In this document: piece by piece, positions 55,901 to 64,000 of the stretch
Numbering within the stretch: position 1 is the first letter of the stretch
Layout of the letters: every line of letters starts with the position of its first letter
Assembly: GCA_037349105.1 (NCBI GenBank)
Contig: JAYJMM010000094.1
Location: 1,984,001-2,048,000, forward strand
Direction: 5' to 3'
DNA: 64,000 nucleotides
DNA from: Limnomonas spitsbergensis
Lineage: Eukaryota; Chlorophyta; Chlorophyceae; Chlamydomonadales
Notes under the pieces: model-generated
What the model was told of the DNA's origin: nothing
Database searches by the model: none
What the model saw: only the letters and a program-made list of their open reading frames with translations
Program-made: the position numbers and the translations under genes

Positions 55901-58260
55901 TCCAGCACTCCATCACAGCTATTCCAGCACTACATCACAGCTATTCCAGCACTACATCACAGCTATTCCAGCACTATATTCCAGCTATTCCAGCACTCCA
56001 TCGCAGTTATGCCAGCACTACATCACAGCTATTCCAGCACTACATCACAGCTATTCCAGCACTACATCACAGCTATTCCAGCACTACATTTAAGCTATTC
56101 CAGCACTATATTCCAGCTATTCCAGCACTACATCACAGCTATTCCAGCACTACATTACAGCTATTCCAGCACTACATCACAGCTATTCCAGCACTACAGC
56201 ACAGCTATTCCAGCACTACAGCACAGCTATTCCAGCACTACATTTAAGCTATTCCAGCACTACAACACAGCTATTCCAGCACTACATTTCAGCTATTCCA
56301 GCACTACATCACAGCTATTCCAGCACTACATTTAAGCTATTCCAGCACTATATTCCAGCTATTCCAGCACTACATCACAGCTATTCCAGCACTACATTAC
56401 AGCTATTCCAGCACTACATCACAGCTATTCCAGCACTACATCACAGCTATTCCAGCACTACATTTCAGCTATTCCAGCACTACATCACAGCTATTCCAGC
56501 ACTACATCACAGCTATTCCAGCACTATATTCCAGCTATTCCAGCACTACATCACAGCTATTCCAGCACTACATTTCAGCTATTCCAGCACTACATCACAG
56601 CTATTCCAGCACTACATTTAAGCTATTCCAGCACTATATTCCAGCTATTCCAGCACTCCATCGCAGTTATGCCAGCACTACATTTCAGCTATTCCAGCAC
56701 TACATTTCAGCTATTCCAGCACTACATCACAGGTATTCCAGCACTACATTACAGCTATTCCAGCACTACAACACAGCTATTCCAGCACTACATGTAAGCT
56801 ATTCCAGCACTATATTCCAGCTATTCCAGCACTACATCACAGCTATTCCAGCACTACATTACAGCTATTCCAGCACTACATCACAGCTATTCCAGCACTA
56901 CATCACAGCTATTCCAGCACTACATTTAAGCTATTCCAGCACTATATTCCAGCTATCCCAGCACTACATCACAGCTATTCCAGCACTACATTTCAGCCAT
57001 TCCAGCACTACATTACAGCTATTCCAGCATTACATTACAGCTATTCCAGCACTACATTTCAGCTATTCCAGCACTACATCACAGCTATTCCAGCACTATA
57101 TTCCAGCTATTCCAGCACTACATCACAGCTATTCCAGCACTACATCACAGCTATTCCAGCACTACATTACAGCTATTCCAGCACTAAATCACAGCTATTC
57201 CAGCACTACATTTCAGCTATTCCAGCACTACATCACAGCTATTCCAGCACTACATTACAGCTATTCCAGCACTCCATCGCAGTTATGCCAGCACTACATT
57301 ACAGCTATTCCAGCACTACATTACAGCTATTCCAGCACTACATTACAGCTATTCCAGCACTCCATCGCAGTTATTCCAGCACTACATTTCAGCCCTTTCA
57401 CCGCACCTGATATTCTGGACACTGGTCGTCATACAGGATGCAATTGAAAGACCTGGCACAGACAGGTTTCAGAGCGAGCTTAGAGTTCTGGGCTGCATGG
57501 CCAGGTTTGCGGCAAGGTTTCAGAGCAGATTTCAGTGCCAGGTTTTAGCTGGTGGCCTTGATGCACAGCAACCTAATAGTTGACCCATTTGACCATGGAC
57601 GCCCCCCCAGATGATGTCCCATACATAACTAAATCCTTTATCGTGAGTTCAAGATTATGACAACCTAGGGTACGAGCCCCAAATGAGTGTCCGCTCTTTG
57701 CTTGTGCCGTTGAATCTTGATCATGTTGTGCCAGCCAGACAGCCTGCCAGCCTGCCATTGCCAGCCAGCCAGCCAGCCTGCCATTGCCAGCCAGCCAGCC
57801 TGCCATTGCCAGCCAGCCAGCCTGCCATTGCCAGCCAGCCAGCCAGCCAACCTGCCATTGCCAGCCAGCCAGCCAGCCATTGCCAGCCTGCCTGCTATTG
57901 CCAGCCAGCCTGCCATTGCCAGCCAGCCAGCCTGTCATTGCCAGCCAGCCAGCCTGCCATTGCCAGCCAGCCAGCCTGCCTGTCATTGCCAGCCAGCCAG
58001 CCTGCCAATGCCAGCCAGCCAGCCTGCCATTGCCAGCCAGCCAGCCAGCCAGCCTGCAATTGCCAGCCAGCCAGCCAGCCAGCCAGCCTGCCATTGCCAG
58101 CCAGCCAGCCAGCCATTGCCAGCCAGCCTGCCAGCCTGCCATTGCCAGCCAGCCAGCCTGCCTGCTATTGCCAGCCAGCCTGCCATTGCCAGCCAGCCAG
58201 CCAGCCTGCCTGTCATTGCCAGCCAGCCAGCCTGCCATTGCCAGCCAGCCAGCCTGCCAA

Positions 58261-58293
<33 letters not shown>

Positions 58294-61200
58294 TTGCCAG
58301 TCAGCCAGCCAGCCTGCCATTGCCAGCCAGCCAGCCAGCCTGCCATTGCCAGCCAGCCTGCCATTGCCAGCCAGCCTGCCATTGCCAGCCAGCCAGCCAG
58401 CCTGCCAGCCTGCCATTCCCTTAAACCCCGCTTGCTTATCCTTGGTCATGTCATGCCATGTCGAGCCTGCCTGCCGGCCCTGACCCCCCTGCTCCTCGCT
58501 CTCCCCTTTTCGTATGAAATCCCCCCATCCTTGCTTATGCTCTACCACACCACCAACCCGTGTCATCCATGGTTCAAAATCCCCCCATCCTTGCTTACGC
58601 TCTACGGTGATGGCGAAGGTGGCGGTGGCTCCGGCCGAGGTGGTGCGGGAAGGGGCTGGGACGGCGGAAGCTCATTTAACACCCCACCAAGCAGTGGCAT
58701 TCATGTCGAGCCTGCCTGCCAAGGTCTTGAACCCTGCCCCTCGCTCTCGCCTTCTTGTTCCCAATTCGCCCATCCTTGCTTACGCTCTGCCACACCACCA
58801 ACCAGTGTCATTCATGGTTCGAAATACTACCATGACCCTCGCCGGAGCTTTGTATAAACAACATCAGGGAACATTAAGACGTTGAAGAATGCCCTACACG
58901 AAACCCTTCATTTGTTTTGCACTCCTAGGCGGCATCCCCGACAAAGCAATACGTTGGTTCCAATACGGTACCTCTGCCCGTGGTCAGGTACGGCTGAGCA
59001 GTACAGCATACAGATGGACAGCACTGCAGCCAACTCACCCGTACAAGCCATCCTGTGAGCAAGCAAGTGGGTGAAACCAAGGAATTTGAAGAGTTTCTTG
59101 TACAGCTCTGACCATTGAATTGAGGAGCAAAGTCCAAGGTCCACCATTAAGCCTTCGCCCCACATGTCATCAAACACCCCATGCACCATGCATTGTGCAC
59201 CATGCACAGGACCACATGCCTCATGCACGCCACGCCATGCACCAAGCGCCATGCACGGGGCCCCATGCCCCCACTAAGCCCCCGGACTCAGAGGCACCTA
59301 TCGTCCCTCTCCTTCCACTGCCACCAAATGCTCATCACACACATGACTCAGCTTGCATGGCCTCCTCTGACCTCTCAAGTGTGATCTCACACTCCTCAAA
59401 TTTACAACGTTAGGCATTTGCCTGCCCTCAATGCTTGACGGGATTTACCCGGATGCAAACACCGTCTTCCAGTCGTCCTTGCACACACCCTTGATGTTTA
59501 GGGCTTCTATTTGAAATTCTCAACACTTCCACCTATCGATCCTAAACCCTAAACCCATCAACCCACTCATCGCGAATCCTTTATTATATGTATTTATCCT
59601 TGTAGCCGAGGGATAAGGATCAACAGGTTCAACCCACACTTTGTGTGCACCCTTGTTGCTGAGGGATTAGGGTTAACGGACACAAACCATGCCCCCCAGC
59701 ATGCATCCTTGTAGCTGATAAATTAGTTTCAAGGGTTCACGAATACAAACCATGCACCCAGAGTGCACCCTTGTAGCTGAGGGTTTAGATTCAAGGGTTC
59801 ATGGCTACAAACCACGCACCCAGTGTGCACCCTCGTTGCTGAGGGATTAGGGTTTAGGGTTAACAGATACAAACCGCGCACCCAGGGTGCACCCTTATAG
59901 CTGAGGGTTAAGGGTTTAGTACCTGCCACCCCCATCACACTTGAGATTTCGAAGCCCTGGCCTTCAATCTCCAAAACCTTGACCCTAACGACCTAGCCCC
60001 CGCACCGTGATCCAGTAGTCCTTGTGTACACCCTTATAATGCGTCGAGTCCCCCGGCCGATCGCGCACACCGTACACCGGAGTGAACATGGTGGCAGAGG
60101 TCTCTGCAAAATAGCGCCCAGGCTCTGCGATGACACGCACTCCTGGAGGCAAGTGCAGATGCGGAGGAGGGGGGGCGTGGCGATACGAGCATGCACTCTT
60201 GGTCGCAGACGACGGGTGGAGAGGTTGAGGTGGGGGGGGACGTGGCAATACGAATACACACTCGTACTGGCAAATGAAGGGTGCGGAGGGTGAGGTGGGA
60301 GGGCGTGGCAATACGAGCATGTACTCCTGGTCGCAGACGACGGATGGGGGGGGTGAGGTGGGGGGGCGTGGCGATACGAGCATGCACTCTTTGTGGTAAT
60401 TCAAGGGTGGGGAGGGTAAGGTGGGAGGTGTGGCAACATGATCACGTGCTTAGCTGGAGCAGGAAATCCCAACACAATCCGGCATGCAATCCTGCATGTT
60501 GCCTCACCACTACTAAGGCTTCTGCTGTTCATGCATGCATGGCGCCTAGAGGTGCATGGGGCACCTGGGTCGCTGTGTGCCTTGAAGCGGCAAGGACAAC
60601 AATAGCCTAACGAGTGTTGAGGCAGCATTCCTGCATGTTGCCTCACCACTCCTTCGGCTTCTGTTGTTCCTGCATGCAAGGGATGCATGGGGCGCATGGC
60701 GCACAGGGGGCACCTGAGTCGCTGTGTGCCCTGAAAAAGCACATATTCTTGCTTTGTGCCTCTCCTCACATAAGGCTACGCGGCTTCATTTGTTCATGCA
60801 TGCAAGGCGCCAAGAGGCACATGGGGCGCCATGTTGGCTGAGTGTGCGCCCTGAAACATCATGGATTCATGCTTTGATGCTCTCCAAACGTTAGTCTTGT
60901 GTTGCCGTGAAGCACATTGCTATTCCATCTGAAAAACTCGGATGGATTTGTCAATCCCCAACTGAATCTGGAGGAAAACTAGATATCAATCCTCACCCAA
61001 GATTGTTGGGAAAGCATATCAGAATCATTCTCCGACCATATCCCAGGACCCTGTAGTCTAGCTGCCCCGGGCCTCATTGAAATATCCGCACTCAAGATTG
61101 GTTGAGATCTCACCCGAGTCTGGCGGGAAGTCCACCTCCAATGCGCTGTTGATGGCGGCTGCAGTCTCTCCAAACATCACGTTGCCCTGATCATCAAAAT

Positions 61201-64000
61201 GGCCGGTGAAGCCGCCTGTGAGGTAACATGCAAAAGGCCGGCTGTGAGATAGGGAAGAGGTCATGAGACAGAGGTACACCTAGGGGCAGTGAAGCTGCTT
61301 GAGAGGAAACATGCAAAGTACCGAATGTGGGGCAAACAAATGTGATGGGGCTGAGGTACACCCAATGAGCGGTTATGCTGCGTGTGCAGCGACGGGCAAG
61401 AAGTGGCGAGATAGGGAAGAGGTCATGAGGTAGAGGTCACTTGTAGACACAATGGTCAGTGAAGCCGCCTGTGAGGTAAAGGTCACTTGTAGACACAATG
61501 GTCAGTGAAGCCGCCTGTGAGGTAAAGGTCACTTGTAGACACAATGGTCAGTGAAGCCGCCTGTGAGGTAGAGGTCACTTGTAGACACAATGGTCAGTGA
61601 AGCCGCCTGTGAGGTAACAGGCAAAAGGCCGGCTGTGAGGCAGGGAGGAGGTCATGAGGCAGAGTTACACACCTAGGGACAGTGAAGCTGCTTATGAGGA
61701 AGCATGCGCAGTACCGATGATAAGGCAAATAAGAGGTCATGAGGCAGAGGGTCGTTTGCAGACACACGCTGGGCCGTGAAGTGAGTGCGGCATCAGGCAA
61801 TACGTGGTGAGACTGAGAAGAGGTTATGATGTAGAGGAGATGCTATTTTAGTGCGAAGGTAAGTACTGGTAAGAGCACCTTGATTTACCACTGACAAGAG
61901 AGTAAGTCCAACAATCACTGAAATATAAGCACCATCATAAACACTGAGATGACTGCACCTAAAAATATACTGGGAAAACGCACCTTCATTATACACTGAA
62001 AGACATGCACCTTAATCAAACAATGAGATAAACGCACCTCCAATGTCGAGCAGCTCCATGTGGAACCCCATCATCTCTGCCAGGTCGAAGATGTGGCGGG
62101 CGCTGGCGATCGCCCCCGAGTAGGTGGACATGTTCTTGGCGCCACTGCCCACGTGGAACGAGACGCCGACCACCTGTCAGCGGTCCAAGCGTTTATTTCG
62201 AATTACATTTAAATATTGGTACCAGCACCGGTAAATTCGAATTATACGATATTTCCTTCATCTGGCAAATTCAGTTAACCCGAATCCTTCGCTTGGTAAA
62301 TTCAGTTAACCCAAAACCTTCGCTTGGTACATTCGGTTAACCCCCAACCTTTGCTTGGCAAATTCAGTTAACCCCAAACCTTCGCTTGGTAATTTCAGTC
62401 AACCCCAAACCTTTGCTTGGTAAATTCAGTAAACTCGAAACCCTGCAGCGCTTTGGCTTGCACGCATGCTTCGTCATTTACACTGATAATCATTCTAGGA
62501 AAACAAGTGTGGATGCATGTCACACTTATTATCGGGCCACACACCTGCAGCCCGATGTTCTTGGCATGCTGGAGCAGCCGCGGTACATCTTCCAGGCTGG
62601 CACCGTACTTCAGGCCCAGCGGAATGCGCGCATCCGGGTCGTCCGCACGGATACGCAGTACGCACCGGAACCGCGGGTTGTGTCTGGGAGGGCTCAAGGG
62701 AGGGGCCAGGATAAACCAGACAGGGGAGAGTGGAGAATGGAATGACTCACACCAGAGGGTTGATATCTTGCAGGGGTCAGGGACAGTCAGGAGATGGGGA
62801 GAGGGGGGAAATAAATAACCACGGGTTTTGTCCGGGAGGGGCCAGATGAAAACCAGATAGATGAGGGGAGGGAATGGAATGACTCACACTAGAGGTGTCA
62901 TGACTTGCAGGGTTAGAGACAGTCAGGATATGGGGAGAGGGGGGTGAAAATAACCACCGGTCGTGCCTGGGAGGGGTGAAAATAAACCATGCAGGGTAAA
63001 TCAGGGAATAAAACAACCCACCCTTTAGGGTTCATGTCTTGCTACGTCGGGGAAAGGCAGGAGAGGGAGAGAGGGGGGGTCGAAATAAGCACACAAGAGG
63101 GGTGATGCCTTCCAGAAGTCATCCAGGGGAGAGAAAAAGGTGCGAGTGTGGAGGCATGTAATGGGAACGGCATGCAAGGAGTTGCGCCTTGGAGGGGACA
63201 GCGGGAGGGGAGAGTGTGAAACGAGGACTCCAACGGGGATGGACCGCATGGGTGAGGTTGTGCCTAGGGTCCCCCCGGGAACAGAAGCAAACAGGTGGGA
63301 GAGGAGGGAGGGGTGGGAGACAGGAACCCTTTACCTGCACCCCTAGAACCTAAACACCTGGAACCCTTGAACCAAAGACCCTAAACCATTAACCCCAAGA
63401 GCCATAACCCCTCGAACCTGAACAACCAGAACCTCCGCCTGTTCAACTCAAACCCCTAGAACCTAACCACCTACTTGGCGATCTTGTCCAGCTCCGAGTC
63501 AGTGTCAAAGGTCGTGTACTCAATGTGGTTCTCCGCCTGCCAGTGGAACACATGCATGCATCATCCAGCAAACGTTCAGCACATGTCCTGTGGCTTCAAG
63601 TAGATCTGGCACATCAATCACCAAGGCAGAGTGCACACAAACACCATGCATGCATCATCCAGCAAACGTTCAGCACATGGCCTGTGGCTTCAAGTAGATC
63701 TGGCGCATCATTCACCAAGGCAGAGTGCACACAAACACCATGCATGCATCATTCAGCCAACGTTCAGCACATGTCCTGTGGCTTCAAGTAGATCTGGCGC
63801 ATCATTCACCAAAGCAGAGTGCACACAAGCACCATGCATGCATCATCCAAACAATGTCCAGCACATGTTCTGTGGCTTCAAGTAGATCTGGCGCATCATT
63901 CACCAAGGCAGAGTGCACACAAACACCATGCATGCATCATTCAGCCAACGTTCAGCACATGTCCTGTGGCTTCAAGTAGATCTGGCGCATCATTCACCAA
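52965..64000 (-). CDS. ODC: Ornithine decarboxylase, C-terminal 302 residues (5' end beyond window)
   Basis: PLP-dependent enzyme making putrescine from ornithine, first step of polyamine synthesis. Ten exons in perfect phase: 63536-63475, 62683-62545, 62173-62038, 61215-61114, 60142-60006, 59052-59039, 57452-57407, 54972-54878, 53745-53681, 53077-52965 (TAG). Family hallmarks in order: YTTFDTDSELDKIAK, VLRIRADDPDARIPLGLKYG, VSFHVGSG (phosphate-binding Gly loop), LLDIGGGFTG, VRVIAEPGRYFAE, DYWITDGLYGSFNCILYD, VWGPTCDSAD (active-site Cys from the partner subunit), LRNGDWLMFPNAGAYTVAG and the C-terminal FNG...FYVFSD. The N-terminal PLP lysine lies off the right edge. The Cys-containing active site and EPGRYF wording fit eukaryotic ODC of fold type III rather than arginine decarboxylase. 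Introns are large for this class of alga, totalling about 10 kb here, and most carry exon-edge arrays. Confidence 0.97.
53100..53170 (+). repeat. Inverted copy of the ODC stop-codon region
   Basis: Plus-strand GACAGCCTGGTGGATCTGGA then CGTGGATAGTATCTAGCTGTCA repeats, in opposite orientation, the end of the last ODC exon (minus GACAGCCCGGTGGACCTGGA then CGCGGATGGAATCTAGCTGTCA). With the exon end at 52955-53005 it can form a hairpin of nearly 50 bp with a loop of about 110 bases. A further direct but decayed copy is at about 52770-52830. Confidence 0.85.
53210..53335 (+). mobile_element. SINE-like dispersed repeat, forward copy (ODC last intron)
   Basis: Contains CCAGCCATAACCGGGTCAAG, GGGCCCAGTGGTGGCCGCCT and TAGTCTGGTGCACATTTAAC, matching the family in order. 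Confidence 0.65.
53490..53680 (-). repeat. ODC 53745-exon donor-edge copies
   Basis: TTTTCAGACCGGATTCGAGG then CACAGGTTTTGGG (about 53575) repeats TTTTCAGACCGGAGTTGAGG then CGCACCTGCGTTGGGG at the true donor. GGTTTCAGACTAAGGTTACA links the copies with a period of about 80 bp. Confidence 0.75.
53746..53925 (-). repeat. ODC 53745-exon acceptor-edge copies
   Basis: TACACGCTGCATGGGGCATG at the true acceptor is repeated at about 53805 (TACACACTGCATGGGGCGCT) and about 53873 (CACGCTGCATGGGGCATGG), joined by an AAGGATGTTAG spacer. So this exon has arrays on both sides. Confidence 0.8.
54030..54877 (-). repeat. ODC 54972-exon donor-edge array, about eight copies
   Basis: The donor (plus-strand GTCTCACCAGTCTGCACTGT; minus GACTG then GTGAGA) recurs as CTCACCAGTCTGCGGTTGTG, CTCACCAGTCTTCCCTATCG, CTCACCAGCCAGCTCTGCTG, CTCACCAGTCCGCGCTACTT, TTCACCAGCCTGCCCTGTTG and CTCACCAGACTGCACTCTCG. 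Spacing is 75-130 bp. Between them GTAGCTGACAT words form a secondary short-period repeat. Most copies keep a full GTGAGA or GTGAA donor. Confidence 0.92.
55655..57395 (+). repeat. 22-bp satellite array, about 78 copies (ODC intron)
   Basis: The unit is AGCTATTCCAGCACTACATC plus AC, with variants ending TTTA, TTCC, TTTC or TTAC; almost all units are exactly 22 bp. It fills the intron between the exons at 57407 and 54972. It has no evident exon origin. Long plus-strand frames (SSTTSQLFQHY type) arise from the 66-bp triple period. Confidence 0.97.
57735..58415 (+). repeat. CCAGCCAGCCTGCCATTG minisatellite (ODC intron)
   Basis: Irregular 4-bp (CAGC) and 18-28-bp units with CTGCCATTG between runs of CCAGCCAG. 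It gives long open frames on both strands (QPASQPA and MAGWLAG types) that are not genes. Located between the 14-nt microexon and the exon at 57452. Confidence 0.95.
58590..58690. other. GC-rich exon-like patch in ODC intron
   Basis: GGCGAAGGTGGCGGTGGCTC and following bases read as Gly-rich on plus or AVPAPSRTTSAGATATFAIT on minus. It differs in composition from the flanking intron, where CATCCTTGCTTAC words repeat at 58530, 58588 and 58770. No matching ODC segment is missing, so it is not needed as an exon. Confidence 0.35.
59039..59052 (-). CDS. ODC: ODC 14-nt microexon
   Basis: On the minus strand GCTCACAG is followed by GATGGCTTGTACGG and then GTGAGT. It supplies exactly DGLYG between DYWIT (exon ending 60006) and SFNCILYD (exon starting 57452), completing the conserved WxTDGxYGSFNC stretch in phase. 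Without it the frame would break and the motif would be missing. Confidence 0.9.
59470..60005 (-). repeat. ODC 60142-exon donor-side array, about six copies
   Basis: The exon's plus-strand TTGTGTACACCCTTATAATG is echoed by GTGTGCACCCTTGTTGCTGA, CATGCATCCTTGTAGCTGAT, GAGTGCACCCTTGTAGCTGA, GTGTGCACCCTCGTTGCTGA and GGGTGCACCCTTATAGCTGA at about 65-70-bp spacing, each followed by a GGGTTTAGGG-like stretch. Confidence 0.75.
60143..60425 (-). repeat. ODC 60142-exon acceptor-edge array, about four copies
   Basis: The true junction (plus GATGACACGCACTCCTGGAG, then GCAAGTGCAGATGCGG) is repeated as CGATACGAGCATGCACTCTT, AATACGAATACACACTCGTA and AATACGAGCATGTACTCCTG at 60180, 60247, 60310 and 60372. 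Units are about 62-66 bp with a GAGGTGGGGGGGCGTGGC spacer, a polypyrimidine tract on the minus strand. Confidence 0.9.
60485..60880 (+). repeat. Tandem repeat of about 130 bp, three copies (ODC intron)
   Basis: Words CATGTTGCCTCACCACT, GGCTTCTGCTGTTCATGCAT and GGGTCGCTGTGTGCCTTGAA recur at about 60495, 60635 and, more decayed, 60760. No exon match seen. Confidence 0.8.
61216..61810 (-). repeat. ODC 61215-exon acceptor-edge array, about seven copies
   Basis: GTGAAGCCGCCTGTGAGGTA, the start of the exon plus its acceptor, recurs at 61290, 61455, 61506, 61558, 61603 and 61683. A block of four 51-bp units (61440-61600) with GGTCACTTGTAGACACAATG is nearly identical, i.e. young, while outer copies are diverged. 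The acceptor AG is kept in most. Confidence 0.93.
61850..62037 (-). repeat. ODC 62173-exon donor-edge copies
   Basis: The donor word (plus AACGCACCTCCAATG) recurs as GAGCACCTTGATTTACCACT, AAGCACCATCATAAACACTG, ACTGCACCTAAAAATATACT, AACGCACCTTCATTATACAC and ATGCACCTTAATCAAACAAT at about 35-40-bp spacing. Confidence 0.75.
62265..62440 (+). repeat. 31-bp tandem repeat, about six copies (ODC intron)
   Basis: The unit is CCTTCGCTTGGTAAATTCAG followed by TTAACCCAAAA, with small variants. No exon match seen. Confidence 0.88.
62684..63060 (-). repeat. ODC 62683-exon acceptor-edge array, about three extra copies
   Basis: The true junction (plus CCGCGGGTTGTGTCTGGGAG) is repeated as CCACGGGTTTTGTCCGGGAG (62819) and CCACCGGTCGTGCCTGGGAG (62957), with a weaker trace near 63030. 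Period is about 137-147 bp, with GGAATGACTCACACCAGAGG spacers. Confidence 0.88.
63550..64000 (+). repeat. 94-bp tandem repeat, at least five copies, running off the window
   Basis: The unit runs from ATGCATGCATCATCCAGCAA through CGTTCAGCACATGTCCTGTG and TTCAAGTAGATCTGGCGCAT to GCAGAGTGCACACAAACACC. Starts near 63551, 63645, 63739, 63833 and 63927. It lies just upstream (minus strand) of the ODC exon at 63536 but does not contain that exon's edge. Confidence 0.95.

Noticed and set aside
55615..56335. Plus-strand frames with YSSTTSQLFQH repeats
   Set aside because: Translation of the 22-bp satellite within an ODC intron.
57573..57650. DLVMYG segment as the missing ODC exon
   Set aside because: It would need a GA donor and gives DLVMYG; the 14-nt segment at 59039-59052 has perfect GT-AG sites and gives the conserved DGLYG.
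57573..58857. Long Gln/Pro/Ala and Trp/Leu/Gly repeat frames on both strands
   Set aside because: Translation of the CCAGCCAGCC minisatellite within an ODC intron.

Overview
This window looks like nuclear DNA of a green alga, most likely a chlorophycean of the Chlamydomonas/Haematococcus/Dunaliella type. That is an inference from four things: many short exons with clear GT-AG junctions, proteins rich in poly-Q, poly-A and poly-S coded by CAG/GCN/AGC runs, a LUX/ROC-type GARP factor, and introns packed with minisatellites. No species can be named from the sequence alone.

Four spliced genes can be rebuilt with consistent reading phase. (1) Plus strand, 3150-13853: a seven-exon gene for a protein of about 1,903 residues that is mostly low complexity, with one IQ (calmodulin-binding type) motif and a perfect 30-bp coding minisatellite; function unknown. 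(2) Minus strand, from 38444 or further right down to 15785: a RecQ helicase of the BLM/SGS1/RECQ4A class with all helicase motifs, RQC zinc and winged-helix parts and an HRDC domain, in more than 20 small exons spread over more than 22 kb; its first exon(s) are not settled. (3) Minus strand, 50588-47043: a compact six-exon GARP transcription factor of 711 residues, related to LUX ARRHYTHMO and the algal ROC clock factors. (4) Minus strand, 52965 to beyond 64000: the C-terminal 302 residues of ornithine decarboxylase in ten exons, one of them only 14 nt long.

Between the genes lie mobile-element remains: two adjacent decayed LINE reverse-transcriptase genes (43005-46110), two orphan LINE 3' ends, a family of about 195-bp MITEs with terminal inverted repeats (four copies), and a dispersed SINE-like family (about six copies).

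The most striking signal is in the introns. In the IQ gene, RecQ and ODC, most introns contain tandem, decaying copies of the adjoining exon edge: each copy carries the last or first stretch of the exon, the splice site, and some neighbouring intron. Periods run from about 50 to about 140 bp, copy numbers from 2 to about 15, and arrays occur on acceptor sides, donor sides or both. Some copies are nearly intact pseudo-exons, others barely recognisable, as if introns here grow by repeated duplication anchored on exon-intron junctions. Other arrays (22, 33, about 78 and 94 bp) are not obviously exon-derived. The GARP gene, in the same window, has short introns and no such arrays.
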